From Linyphia triangularis (Eukaryota > Arthropoda > Arachnida > Araneae > Linyphiidae): a stretch of 64,000 bases of DNA. The DNA lies in the NCBI GenBank assembly GCA_963978545.1, contig OZ021730.1, positions 11,539,796-11,603,795 on the forward strand. Reading direction: 5' to 3'. Below, in pieces: positions 33,696-44,777 of this stretch (position 1 is its first letter; each line of letters opens with the position of its first letter). Made by a program: the position numbers and the translations under genes. The notes under the pieces are model-generated. The model made no database searches, was not told where the DNA came from, and worked only from the letters and a program-made list of their open reading frames with translations.

Positions 33696-36094
33696 TGGCT
33701 TCTTCTGTTTCTTGGAACTGTCGCGGTTTTAGGTCTAGGAAGGATGATGTGAAGAACATCATTTCACTTTACCATCCAGCATGTTTGGCACTTCAAGAAA
33801 CTCTCTTGAAGGATTCTTGTATATCTAAGATCCGTGGGTATAGTTGCATTAGAAAAGATGTTACCCATAGTAATACAGTGTCTGGAGGAGTTTGTCTTTT
33901 TATCTCTCATGATTACCCCAGCACTGTACTCACACTGCGCACATCTCTACAGGCTGTGGCTGCGAGACTTCATTTTCAGTCCCTTCTCACTGTCTGTTGC
34001 CTATACCTACCGCCACATGCTATCATCCGCCAAGAGGAGTTGAATGACCTTATTGATCAGCTTCCAGTACCATTTTTACTGCTCGGTGACTTTAATGGAC
34101 ACAGTACTATGTGGGGTAATGCTAATACGAACCCTCGTGGGAGACAGATTGAAAAGTTGCTATCTGATCACTCTCTCTGTCTCCTGAATAATGAGGAGAA
34201 AACTTATTTTCATGAACCCACTAGAACATTCCATTCACTTGACTTAGCCATTTGTTCCCCTGTACTTTTTCCATATTTGAATTTTGCTGTTGGAAGTGAT
34301 CTACACAACAGTGATCACTTCCCTGTCCTCATTTCGCATGCGGGTAGGAGTGGCGTGACCAGCCGTCTACCTACTTACAAATACCATGGGGCGAATTGGG
34401 ATAAATTTTCTGAATTGGCTGTTATAACGGGAACAATGGTGAACAGTGAGGATGTTGATACTGCTGTCCAAAATGTCACTAAAGCAATTTTAAATGCTGC
34501 AGACTCCTCTATTCCTAAGACATCACCTAGAACACTGCGACACTGTAAACCATACTGGAATGCAGACTGTCAATCTGCATACAAGAAACAAAAGAAGCTA
34601 TGGGGTATCTTCCGCAGATACCCAACTACAGGAAACCTTATCGCCTTTAAAAAGGCTAAGGCATTTGCTCGTAGAGTCAGACGTCAGAGTCAGAAGGATT
34701 CTTGGATAAGTTATGTATCTTCAATTACATCTAAAACATCAAGCAAGCAGTTGTGGAAGAAGGTTAGAGCAGCCAACGGTTTGTATCCGGAATATTCTTG
34801 TCCGATACTTCAAACCGGAGCTGCTGTGTTCTCTTCCCCTGAAGATATTGCTAACCTTATCGGTGAAACTTTTGAAAGAGTATCCAGTTCCGATTCTTAT
34901 AGTTCTACTTTTCTATTGACTATGAATCGTGCTGAACGGACTGGAATTAACTTCAAAAGCAGTATTGAATATTCCTACAACTGTGACCTTAAAATGTACG
35001 AATTGAAGAGCGCTTTATCTAAAGCCCATAACACCAGTCCAGGTCCAGATAGGATCAGTTACCAAATGCTTCGCCATTTAAGTCCAGATTCTCTTTTTAA
35101 CATTCTTTTTCTCTTTAATAGAATCTGGAAGGAGAACATCTTTCCTACCTTGTGGCGGGAAGCTACAGTAATCCCCATTCTGAAACCTGGAAAAGATCCC
35201 AAGGATCCTCTGAGCTATCGACCGATAGCCTTAACGAGCTGCCTCTGTAAGACCTTTGAACGTATTGTAAACGCCCGACTCTCTTACATGTTGGAAAAAG
35301 ATGGATGTATTTCACCTTTTCAGAGTGGATTCTGACGAAGAGTTCCACAACTCTTGATAACATCGTGGAACTAGAAACAGATGTCCGTAATGCCTTTGTG
35401 CAAAGGAATCATCTAGTTTCAATCTTTTTCGACATTGAGAAGGCGTATGATCATACGTGGCGATATGGTATCCTGCAAACCCTATTTAAATTTGGTTTTA
35501 GGGGTAATCTTCCCCTTTTTATTCAAAACTTTTTATCATCTCGTGTTTTTAGAGTTCGCATTGGAACTACATTTTCTAATTATTTTAACCAATCTGAGGG
35601 AGTTCCTCAAGGTTGTGTTTTAAGTGTCACCCTTTTTAATCTACACATCAGCAACATCCTTCATGTCCTTTCACCCTTTGTTCATGGAACTTTGTATGTT
35701 GATGATTTGCAAATCTCATGCCAAGGATCAAACATGCGCTTAATTGAACGTCAATTATAAACTGCTGTTAACAGACTTGTAGAATGGTGTGAACAAAACG
35801 GCCATAAACTGTCACCATCTAAAAGCAGTTGCATCCACTTCTGTAGGAGGAGGGGTCTTCACCCTGACCCTGAAATTCACATATGCAATTCTCCCATCCC
35901 AGTTGTGAATCAGATAAGATACTTGGGAGTCATTTTCGACAGCAAGTTGAATTTTCTCCCACATATTTTATACTTGCGCAAGAAGTGCGATAGGTCGCTT
36001 AATATCCTCAAAGTACTCTCAAATACTTCTTGGGGTGCTGACCGCACTTCTTTGCTGCGTATTTGCCAATCTGTAATTTCATCTGTTCTAAGCT
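33695..36094 (+). pseudogene. LINE element 3 ORF2, two stops, 3' truncated
   Basis: The endonuclease (SWNCRGF, QETLL, GDFNGH, SDHFP) and the RT with YVDD are present. A TGA at about 35,333 follows FQSGF in the RT, and a TAA at 35,758 follows the palm. The frame otherwise continues to 36,096, where homology is lost. Confidence 0.9.
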
Positions 36095-37285
36095 GATGGA
36101 GGAGGGTGATTTCAAAGAAATCATAAAGTAGCTCGTGATCCCTACGTGGTTAGTAACTCTCTCGCTTAGAGGTTCGGTACATGAAAAACACTAGAATTCC
36201 AAAGAAATAGAACAAAAGACATGTAAAGTTTTAAAGATATTTATTTAAGATCATATATTTTAATATTTAAGATTGACAATATTTAAGTATTTATTTATTT
36301 ATTTATTAGCCTGGCAGAGAGATGCGTATATCGCAGGAATACAAAAAGGGACTTACCTAACATCTTTATGTATTTGGGCTAGCTGTGCACGATACACCTT
36401 CTATCTAGGTGGGTGTCAGGGAAGAAAAGTGGCAGATTTTTGTATAAGCTTTACTCGACAAAAACCCGCCAACAAGTCTGATTGGCTAAAACCCTAAAAC
36501 TGTTTCTTTCTAATCCAATGAATTTAAATATTTACAGTTGCTAAGCGTGGGAGGAGAGCGACGAAGGTCAAGGGAATGACTCATTTCCGTCACTTGGTGG
36601 GAGGAAGTCCCTTTTATAAAAATTACTATATCTTAACCCCCTAAGGGTTACTTGCCGGATAAAAGGTGTTGTAATATCTTACAACAATACCCTCCTACCT
36701 ATGCAAATTTAAAAAAAAAAACTCTTCACCAACTGACAGCTCATTGTAAATTTAACGTTTGGTCTTTACCCACGTCAATAAGTCTGCCATTCATAACTTC
36801 CCATAAATCTTAACTTCTCCTTTAAATCTCAAATTAGCCAACTGCTTTTCTCACTTCAATATCCTCTTTTCCCAAATTTTCAAATGTGTTCCTGTACACT
36901 CTCTCCGCCCTTTCAAATTAAACACACATAATACAATTCACATTTTTTCAAATCATACCATACACATGCAACCAAACATAAAAGTATTAAAATATATCAA
37001 TTTAAAAATTCAACTATGAAATTGCTTCTTTTTTTTTTCCATTTGTATTCACAGTTCAAAATCCACTTCACCTGTTTTATTGTCCAACAGAGTGAAATGT
37101 GCTGTCTGGCCCAAGCTTCCATTTAAGCAAATAAAATTCATCTAAAGACAAAATTTTAAAATCCCATTCTGAAAGTTTGGAATGATTTTTTTTTTTTTTC
37201 ACCTGAAAAGAATGTCAAAGCAAATCCTAAAAAAAACAATACAAAATTACTTAGTTCTGTGGGGAAGTGGAATTGACTCTTGTCT
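36095..37285. other. Unclassified DNA between LINE elements 3 and 4
   Basis: An ATTT microsatellite lies at 36,286-36,307. The 36,100-36,690 part ends with TGTTGTAATATCTTACAACA, a foldback, and has a TATAAAA-like stretch near 36,614; it could be LTR debris but no pair was found. The rest is AT-rich. Confidence 0.45.
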
Positions 37286-37298
37286 CTAAGTAATAAAG
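37286..37298. repeat. 13-bp TSD of LINE element 4, left copy
   Basis: CTAAGTAATAAAG recurs at 49,271-49,283, nearly 12 kb away, after subtraction of the nested insertions. Confidence 0.88.
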
Positions 37299-37935
37299 CC
37301 CCTCAGGGGGTTTACTTTCTTTAAGTAAACACGGGCGTCACAACCCCGAGGTGCCCCAGTGATCTAACCCTTCGTCTGTTTGTACCTTCTCATTTTGGGT
37401 TTTATATTTATCGTTTGTTTTCTCTTCCTTCCCTCATTGTGATTACCTCATCTGAGGTGAGGGCTCCCCTTGAGAAGCTTTGTGCCGCTCTGTTGCAATC
37501 AGCTTCTCTCGGGCATTTAGTCACCCACGTGTTTGCCGTGCGTGGAGACCCGTGTCTCTGGAAAGGGGGATCCTGGTAGTTGAGGGGCGACATACTGCCC
37601 CAATACACTGCTTTGGCCCTTGCTTCAGATAAACGGGAGGTGCACATTGGTCCCGTGTGCATCAATCGGCTGGTCGTCCGACTTCGTCGGCGGCTAGGGA
37701 TCAAGTGATCAGTCCATTTGCTGAGAATCTCGTAAAGGGTGGAGGCTTCTTCAGGGATGGACTGCTTGCGTATAGGCACTGGTTAACCCGATAGAGTCAT
37801 GCTGTGCGTAACAGTTCTGTTGATATTTTGTTTTCTTTTATGATTTTTGTTGCTTGCCGGCAGGCTCTATCCCCGATAATGAGGACTCCATGGTAGGTGG
37901 GACTCTAGTGCCCGAATTCTCATTTCATTTCTCTT

Positions 37936-38874
37936 ATGGCAAGTAAATCTTTTTTCTCTCCTCCCCCTCGTGGGGAGCAACAAGGTCATGTACTAGCAGC
38001 AAAATATTTTATTATTAAAAGATTAGAAGGCTCTTTTGAGAAGGTTTCTCCCTTCTTAATTGAAAAGGCACTGAAGTCTTACGTTGGAGAGGTTGCTTCA
38101 GTTAAGAAACTGAGTTCTGGCGACTTATTAATTGAAGTCAAAAACACCAACCAAGTGGAGAGTATTTTGAAGATTGAAGTTTTCGGTACTTTCCCAGTGA
38201 CTGTGACTGCACATGCGTCACTTAATAAATCTCGTGGGGTAATATCCGAATCTGATCTCTATCATACTACTGAGGAGGAGATTTTGGATCATTTGCGTGA
38301 TCAGCAAGTTTCAGCTGTTTACCGTATAACCATACGGAAAGATGGCAATATATTACCAACTAAACATCTCATACTGACTTTTGACAGGCCAACGCTGCCA
38401 ACACACGTGAAAGCCGGGTATCTGAATTGTAAAATCCGACCGTACATACCTAATCCACTTCGCTGCTTTAAGTGCCAGAGATATGGACATTCCCAAACGG
38501 CTTGCCGCGGGAAAATTGAAATCTGCGCACGTTGTGCAGGAAGTGGCCATGGTAGTTCTGGTTGCACTGCACCTGAAAAGTGTGTGAATTGTGAAGGCAC
38601 ACACCCATCTTTCTTCCGCAAATGTCCACAGTTTGTGATGGAGAAAGAAATCCAGACTGTACGTGCCAATCAAAACGTATCGTACTTCGAGGCGAAAAAA
38701 CAAGTTGAAGCTCGGACTCCACGTGTGGGCGTAGCATATGCTGATGCTTGCAAAAAGTCAGTATGCAGCCAAAGCACTCAAACTGAACCACTTAGCTTGA
38801 CACATAACAAATTACCCCCACGTAGCTTGTCACATACCAAATTACCATCACGACCATCTTCTTCGGAAAGTACC
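37936..38874 (+). pseudogene. LINE element 4 ORF1, 5' part, interrupted by LINE element 5
   Basis: Gag-like ORF1 with three knuckles (CFKCQRYGHSQTAC, CARCAGSGHGSSGC, CVNCEGTHPSFFRKC). The frame is intact to the insertion site in a Ser/Pro-rich linker, where it runs into the 5' UTR of element 5. It resumes at 44,556. Confidence 0.92.
38860..38874. repeat. 15-bp TSD of LINE element 5, left copy
   Basis: TCTTCGGAAAGTACC is repeated at 44,541-44,555. Confidence 0.95.
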
Positions 38875-39505
38875 CCCTCAGGGGGTTTACTTTCTATAAG
38901 TAAATACGGGCTTCACAACCCCGGGGCTCCCCAGTGATCTATCCCTCCTTCTTTTTTACCTTCTTTTTTGGGTTCTGTATTTATTGTTTGGCTTCTCTTC
39001 CTTCCCTCGTTGTGGTTACCTCTTCAAAGGTGAGGGCTTCCCTTGAGAAGCTTTATGCCGCTCTGTTGCCATCAGCTTCTCTTGGGAATTAAATCACCCA
39101 CGTGTTTGCCGTGCGTGGAGACCCGTGTCCCTGGAAAGGGGGATCCTGGTAGTTGAGGGACGACATACTGTTCCAATACACTACTTTGGCCCTTGCTTCA
39201 GATAAACGGGAGGTGCACATTGGTCCCGTGTGTATCAATCGGCTGGTCGTCCGACTTCGTCGGCGGCTAGGGATCAAGCGTCCGGCTCGTCTGCTGGGAA
39301 ACTCGTTAAGGGTGGAGATTTCTACAGGGACGAGTCGTTCGCGTATAGGTGCTGGATAACCCGGTAGTGGCATACCGTGCGCAATAGTTGAGTTCTCGTT
39401 TTCCTTTTTTCATTATTTTTGTTGCTTGCCGGTATACACTATCCCCAATATCGTGGACTCCATGGTGGGTGGGATTCTAGTGCCCGAATCTTTTAACAAA
39501 CTCTT
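38875..39505 (+). promoter_or_regulatory. LINE element 5 5' UTR
   Basis: It has the same hairpins as element 2: CCCTCAGGGG at the start, GTTTACTT/AAGTAAAT next, and an interior long-range stem whose bases differ between copies but keep pairing. It is close to identical to the UTR of subfamily A element 2. Confidence 0.7.
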
Positions 39506-40648
39506 ATGAAAACTACAGCTTCTCTTTCTTCTCCTCCTAGTGAGGAGCAACATTGTCCCGACTCTGTGCAACAAATTCTTGCAAAATTCTTCATTGTCCA
39601 TCGCCAGGAGGGCTCCTTTGAGAAGGTCTCTCCATTTCTTATTGAGAAGACTCTAAAATCGTTGGTTGGTGATACGGCTTCAGTTAAAAAACTGAGGTCC
39701 GGGGATTTACTTGTTGAAGTTCACAACCATCAGCAAGCCAAGAACATTCTTAAAATTGAAAATTTCGGTTCACTCCCGGTTACTGTGAAAGAACATGGTT
39801 CCCTTAACAAATCTCGTGGTGTTGTGTCTGAATCAGACTTATACCATACAGCGGAGGACGAGATACTTGATCACCTTCGTGATCAGCATGTTTCAGCCGT
39901 CCACCGCATTACAATACGCCGAGATGGGAACATAATACCTACTAAACATCTAATTGTTACTTTTGATTTACCCACTTTGCCGTCTCATGTGAAGGCGGGG
40001 TACCTGAATTGCCATGTCCGTCCGTATATTCCGAACCCACTTCGCTGTTTCAAGTGCCAGAAATTTGGCCACTCTCAAACAGCGTGTCGTGGGGAAACGG
40101 AAACATGCGCGCGTTGTGCAGGTACTGGACATGATAGTGCTAACTGCAAAGCACCCGAGAAGTGTGTCAATTGTAATGGCACGCATCCGTCATACTCTCG
40201 ATCATGTCCACAGTGGGTAAAGGAAAAAGAAATCCAGACCGTGCGAGTGAACCAGAGTTTATCCTACTTTGATGCTAGGAGACTAGTTGATTCTAGGACC
40301 CCTAAAACTGGTGTTGCTTACGCTGATGTTTGTAAAAAAACTTTCAGCAGTAAAAGCACCCAAACGGAAACCCCTGTATCACCTCTTGTTAAGTTGCCTC
40401 AAAAGTCATCTGTAGAGGTAACAAAACGACCAACGATTGTTAAAAAATCCTTGGCTAAATCAAAAGCTTTACAAACAATAAAATTAAAATCTGCCAAAGG
40501 AGGACTTTCTCGAGAGAGGCCCTCTAACCCTTTCAACATTCTTCGTTCTTTTAAGGATTCGGATGTGGTGAAACTTCACCCATCTGATGAGGACGAAGAC
40601 ATCACTGAAGAATCCGACACTCCTTTAAAATTTTCACTTAATAGTTAA
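39506..40648 (+). CDS. LINE element 5 ORF1: gag-like RNA-binding protein
   Basis: This 380-residue protein has a conserved N-terminal domain (FEKVSPFLIEK, KKLRSGDLLVE) and three CCHC knuckles at about residues 179-232 (CFKCQKFGHSQTAC, CARCAGTGHDSANC, CVNCNGTHPSYSRSC). A Lys-rich stretch and an acidic tail (HPSDEDEDITEE) follow. It is expected to coat LINE RNA. The stop TAA shares its last base with the ATG of ORF2. Confidence 0.94.
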   Translation: MKTTASLSSPPSEEQHCPDSVQQILAKFFIVHRQEGSFEKVSPFLIEKTLKSLVGDTASVKKLRSGDLLVEVHNHQQAKNILKIENFGSLPVTVKEHGSLNKSRGVVSESDLYHTAEDEILDHLRDQHVSAVHRITIRRDGNIIPTKHLIVTFDLPTLPSHVKAGYLNCHVRPYIPNPLRCFKCQKFGHSQTACRGETETCARCAGTGHDSANCKAPEKCVNCNGTHPSYSRSCPQWVKEKEIQTVRVNQSLSYFDARRLVDSRTPKTGVAYADVCKKTFSSKSTQTETPVSPLVKLPQKSSVEVTKRPTIVKKSLAKSKALQTIKLKSAKGGLSRERPSNPFNILRSFKDSDVVKLHPSDEDEDITEESDTPLKFSLNS

Positions 40649-43600
40649 TGGCTTCTTTTGTTTCTTGGAATTGTCGCGGTTTTAGGTCTAGGAAGGATGA
40701 TGTGAAAAACATAATTTCACTTTATCATCCAGCATGTTTGGCACTTCAAGAAACTTTCTTGAAGGATTCTTGTACATCTAAGATCCGTAGGTATAGTTGC
40801 ATTAGGAAAGATGTTGCCCGTGGTAATGCAGTGTCTGGAGGAGTATGTCTCTTTATTTCTCATGATTACCCCAGCACTGTACTCACACTACGCACATCTC
40901 TACAGGCTGTGGCTGCGAGACTTCATATACAGTCCCTTCTCACAGTCTGTTGCCTATACTTACCGCCACATGCTATCATCCGTCAAGAGGAGCTGAATGA
41001 CTTGATAGACCAGCTTCCAGCTCCATTTTTATTGCTTGGCGACCTAAATGGACACAGTACTATGTGGGGTAATGATAATACGAACCCTCGTGGGAGACAG
41101 ATTGAAAAGTTGTTACCTGATCACTGTCTCTGTCTCCTGAATAATGAGGAGAAAACCTATTTTCATGAACCCACTAGAACATTCCATTCACTTGACTTAG
41201 CCATTTGTTCCCCTATACTTTTGCCATACTTGAATTTTGCTGTTGGAAGTGATCTACATAACAGTGATCACTTCCCTATTCTCATTTCCCATAATGGTAG
41301 AAGTAGTGTGAACAGCCGTCTACCTACATACAAATACCACAGGGCGAATTGGGATAAATATACTGAGTTGGCTGTTATAACAGGAACAATGGTGGACAGT
41401 CGGGATGTTGATACTGCTGTCCAAAATGTCACTGAAGCAATTTTAAATGCTGCTGACTCCTCGATTCCTAAGACATCACCTAGAACACTGCGGCACTGTA
41501 AATCATACTGGAATGCAGACTGTCAGTCTGCATACAAGAAACAAAAGAAGCTATGGGGTATCTTCCGCAGATACCCAACTACAGGAAACCTTATCGCCTT
41601 TAAAAAGGCTACGGCATTTGCTCGTAGAGTTAGACGTCAGAGTCAAAAGGATTCTTGGATAAGTTATGTCTCTTCAATTACATCTAAAACATCAAGCAAG
41701 CAGTTGTGGAAGAAGGTTAGAGCAGCCAACGGTTTGTATCCGGAATATTCTTGCCCGATACTTCAAACCGGAGCTGCTGTGTTCTCATCCCCTGAGGATA
41801 TTGCTAACCTTATCGGTGAAACTTTTGAAAGAGTATCCAGTTCCGATTCTTATAGTCCTGCTTTTCTTGTGACTAAGAATCGTGCTGAACGGACTGGAAT
41901 TAATTTCAAAAGCAATATTGAATATTCCTACAACTGTGACCTTAAGATGTACGAATTGAAGAGTGCTTTATCTAAAGCACATGACACCAGTCCAGGTCCA
42001 GATGGGATCAGTTACCAAATGCTTCGCCATTTAAGTCCAGATTCTCTTTTTAACATCCTTTTTCTCTTTAATAGAATCTGGAAGGAGAACATCTTTCCTA
42101 CCTTGTGGCGGGAAGCTACTGTAATCCCCATTCTGAAACCTGGAAAGGATCCTAAGGATCCTCTAAACTATCGACCGATAGCCTTAACGAGCTGCCTTTG
42201 TAAGACCTTTGAACGTATTGTAAACGGCCGACTCTCTTACATGTTAGAAAAAGATAAATGCATTTCACCTTTCCAGAGTGGGTTCCGACGAGGACGGTCC
42301 ACTCTTGATAACATCGTGAAACTAGAAACAGATGTCCGCAATGCCTTTGTGCAAAGGAATCATCTAGTTTCAATCTTTTTCGACATAGAGAAGGCGTATG
42401 ATCATACGTGGCGATATGGTATCCTGCAAACTCTATTTAATTTTGGTTTTAGGGGTAATCTGCCCCTTTTTATTCAAAATTTTTTATCATCTCGTGTTTT
42501 TAGAGTTCGCATGGGAGCTTCATTTTCTAATTATTTTAACCAATCTGAGGGAGTTCCTCAAGGTTGTGTTTTAAGTGTCACCCTTTTTAATCTTCATATC
42601 AGTAACATACTTCATGTCCTTTCACCCTTTGTTCATGGAACTTTATATGTTGATGATATGCAAATCTCATGTCAAGGATCAAACATGCGCTTAATTGAAC
42701 GTCAATTACAAACTGCTGTTAACAGACTTGTAGAATGGTGTGAACAAAACGGCCATAAACTATCACCATCTAAAAGCAGTTGTGTCCATTTCTGTAGGAA
42801 GAGGGGTCTTCACCCTGACCCTGAAATCCACATACGTAACACGCCCATCCCTGTTGTCAATCAGATAAGGTATCTGGGAGTCATTTTCGACAACAAAATG
42901 AATTTTCTCCCTCATATATTGTCCTTGCGCAAGAAGTGCGATAGGTCGCTTAACATCCTCAAGGTGCTTTCAAATTCTTCTTGGGGAGCGGACCTCACTT
43001 CTTTGCTGCGTATTTATAATTCAATTATCCTGTCTCGTATTGACTACGGATGCGTTGCGTATGGTTCAGCAGGAGCATCTCTTTTGCGGAGATTGGATAC
43101 CGTCCATCATACTGCTGCCCGTATTTGTTTAGGTGCATTTCGCACCTCACCCATTGAGAGTCTGTTAACAGAGTGTTGTCAACTCCCGCTTGACCTTAGG
43201 CGTAAAAAGTTAAGCGCTAACTACTACTGTAGAATAAAATCTGATCCTTCTCATCCTTTACGAAATTTGAATCTTGACGCATATCTTGGTAGGCTATATA
43301 ATGCACGTCCATCTTGCATTCGCCCATTTTCTGAAAGAGCTCAATCTGTTCTGTCGGATGCAGCTCTAAGTGACCTAGATATCCAGCTGGCTAATTCTCA
43401 GACCTTTCCTCCATGGGATGTTCCATCATTTCAGTTTTTAAATCCATTTGCGATGCATTATAAAGCAGACACTGCCCCAGAAATTTTACAGAAGATCTTT
43501 TGTTTGCACCGATCTCAGTATAGTGACTACCATGCAGTCTATACTGATGGATCCAAAGCAGGTGAACGTGTTGGCTGTGGTGTTGTGTCTGACACATCCA

Positions 43601-44328
43601 CAGTCAGTTTCACGCTTCATAAATCCTGCTCGGTTTTTACTTCTGAGATGGTGGCAATTTTTTGTGCTTTGCTGCATATTTCTTTCTGCTCCCATCGCAA
43701 GTTTTGTGTATACAGTGATAGTTTAAGTGCTTTAACAAGTCTGGAGCACTTTAATAACATATGTCATCCAATAGCTCCTGATATATTATCTCTGTTACAC
43801 AAACTTGAGAGGAAAGGTTTTGTTATTTTATTTTGCTGGGTACCTAGTCACGTAGGTATCTCAGGAAATGAATCGGCTGACTCTGCTGCTAAATCGGCTT
43901 CAATCCCGTTTCAGCAGCCTGTCCCCTACCAAGACATTAAATCATCTATTCATAAGTTTATTTTTTCTTTGCGTCAAGAAGCATGGGATTTGCAAACCAA
44001 CAACAAACTTCACAGCATTAAAAATCATCTTCATATGTGGCCAGTAAATCCAATGCGTCGGACAGATGTTAAATTAACTCGTCTGCGCATTGGTCACACC
44101 CGATTCACGCATCGACATCTGTTACTGGGAGAAGATCCGCCCATTTGTGATGTTTGTCGTTGCGATATTACTGTGCACCATATTTTAATTTCATGTCCAA
44201 AATTTTATTCTCATCGCATTCAATTTTTTAAAGGTACAGTTTTAAACCTACAGGATTTGGTTGGGGAAAACCCCCATCCAAATCTTTTTGCATTTCTAAG
44301 AGTGATCGGGTTTTTAAATCATATCTAA
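40648..44328 (+). CDS. LINE element 5 ORF2: endonuclease, reverse transcriptase, RNase H
   Basis: This 1,226-residue protein is intact. The N-terminal endonuclease has SWNCRGF, QET, a GDLNGH variant at about residue 131 (relatives have GDFNGH) and SDHFP. The RT has the YVDD active site near residue 667. RNase H has YTDGSKAG near residue 965, then YSDSLSAL and SHVGISGNESAD. The C-terminal CDVCRCD...H...C zinc motif follows. It carries out target-site nicking and reverse transcription. TAATG coupling points to translation by termination-reinitiation. Confidence 0.95.
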   Translation: MASFVSWNCRGFRSRKDDVKNIISLYHPACLALQETFLKDSCTSKIRRYSCIRKDVARGNAVSGGVCLFISHDYPSTVLTLRTSLQAVAARLHIQSLLTVCCLYLPPHAIIRQEELNDLIDQLPAPFLLLGDLNGHSTMWGNDNTNPRGRQIEKLLPDHCLCLLNNEEKTYFHEPTRTFHSLDLAICSPILLPYLNFAVGSDLHNSDHFPILISHNGRSSVNSRLPTYKYHRANWDKYTELAVITGTMVDSRDVDTAVQNVTEAILNAADSSIPKTSPRTLRHCKSYWNADCQSAYKKQKKLWGIFRRYPTTGNLIAFKKATAFARRVRRQSQKDSWISYVSSITSKTSSKQLWKKVRAANGLYPEYSCPILQTGAAVFSSPEDIANLIGETFERVSSSDSYSPAFLVTKNRAERTGINFKSNIEYSYNCDLKMYELKSALSKAHDTSPGPDGISYQMLRHLSPDSLFNILFLFNRIWKENIFPTLWREATVIPILKPGKDPKDPLNYRPIALTSCLCKTFERIVNGRLSYMLEKDKCISPFQSGFRRGRSTLDNIVKLETDVRNAFVQRNHLVSIFFDIEKAYDHTWRYGILQTLFNFGFRGNLPLFIQNFLSSRVFRVRMGASFSNYFNQSEGVPQGCVLSVTLFNLHISNILHVLSPFVHGTLYVDDMQISCQGSNMRLIERQLQTAVNRLVEWCEQNGHKLSPSKSSCVHFCRKRGLHPDPEIHIRNTPIPVVNQIRYLGVIFDNKMNFLPHILSLRKKCDRSLNILKVLSNSSWGADLTSLLRIYNSIILSRIDYGCVAYGSAGASLLRRLDTVHHTAARICLGAFRTSPIESLLTECCQLPLDLRRKKLSANYYCRIKSDPSHPLRNLNLDAYLGRLYNARPSCIRPFSERAQSVLSDAALSDLDIQLANSQTFPPWDVPSFQFLNPFAMHYKADTAPEILQKIFCLHRSQYSDYHAVYTDGSKAGERVGCGVVSDTSTVSFTLHKSCSVFTSEMVAIFCALLHISFCSHRKFCVYSDSLSALTSLEHFNNICHPIAPDILSLLHKLERKGFVILFCWVPSHVGISGNESADSAAKSASIPFQQPVPYQDIKSSIHKFIFSLRQEAWDLQTNNKLHSIKNHLHMWPVNPMRRTDVKLTRLRIGHTRFTHRHLLLGEDPPICDVCRCDITVHHILISCPKFYSHRIQFFKGTVLNLQDLVGENPHPNLFAFLRVIGFLNHI

Positions 44329-44540
44329 TGTTTTTGTTCATATCTAGTTTTAAACCTTTTTAAACCACTTCTTTTAAAATGAGTTTTAACAAATTTTATT
44401 CCTTTTATTATATCATATCTTACCTTCATCTATTTATAACTCATCACCCATTCTAGATTCTTTTATCGTTTGTTTGGCGCAGCATGGCCCTTGTGTTGCC
44501 TTTGCGCCATAAAACAACAAATAAACAAACAAACAAACAA

Positions 44541-44555
44541 TCTTCGGAAAGTACC
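44541..44555. repeat. 15-bp TSD of LINE element 5, right copy
   Basis: Exact match of TCTTCGGAAAGTACC at 38,860-38,874. Confidence 0.95.
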
Positions 44556-44777
44556 AAAAAACCAATTCTTCTTAAAAAATCACTTGCAAAGTCAAAGGCA
44601 CTTCAGGCAATTAAATTGAAGTCAGCAAAGGTTGGCGTTCCTAGAGGGAAACTTGCCAATCCTTTTAGTATCCTCGATTCACATAATGACTCGGATGAGG
44701 TAAGACTTTACCCATCTGATGATGAGGAGTGTTTTGAAGATCCTGACCCCACTTTCAACATATCTGTAAATAGTTAA
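44556..44777 (+). pseudogene. LINE element 4 ORF1, 3' part
   Basis: The continuation of the interrupted ORF1 (KKPILLKKSLAKSKALQ to the acidic tail) ends with the TAATG junction. The frame that appears to start upstream at 44,484 belongs to the 3' UTR of element 5. Confidence 0.92.

Larger units (their letters stand above)
32070..36094 (+). mobile_element. LINE element 3 (subfamily B), intact 5' end, 3' truncated
   Basis: It begins CCCCTCAGGGGGTTTAC as the other full-length copies do. It carries the 5' UTR, ORF1 and ORF2 to shortly after the RT, then stops at about 36,094 in unrelated sequence, so RNase H and the tail are lost. Confidence 0.9.
38875..44540 (+). mobile_element. Full-length LINE element 5 (subfamily B), apparently intact
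   Basis: It is 5,666 bp long with complete 5' UTR, ORF1, ORF2, 3' hairpin (about 44,475-44,508) and CAAA tail, within a perfect 15-bp TSD. Both ORFs are uninterrupted and joined by TAATG. It is nested in element 4, so it is the younger insertion. Of all the elements here it is the best candidate for a live copy. Confidence 0.95.

Noticed and set aside
36100..36690. Solo LTR
   Set aside because: A TGTTG...CAACA foldback is present at the right end, but no matching start, TSD or second copy could be found.
44484..44540. Possible ORF1 start upstream of 44,541
   Set aside because: This is the 3' hairpin and tail of LINE element 5 in a chance frame.
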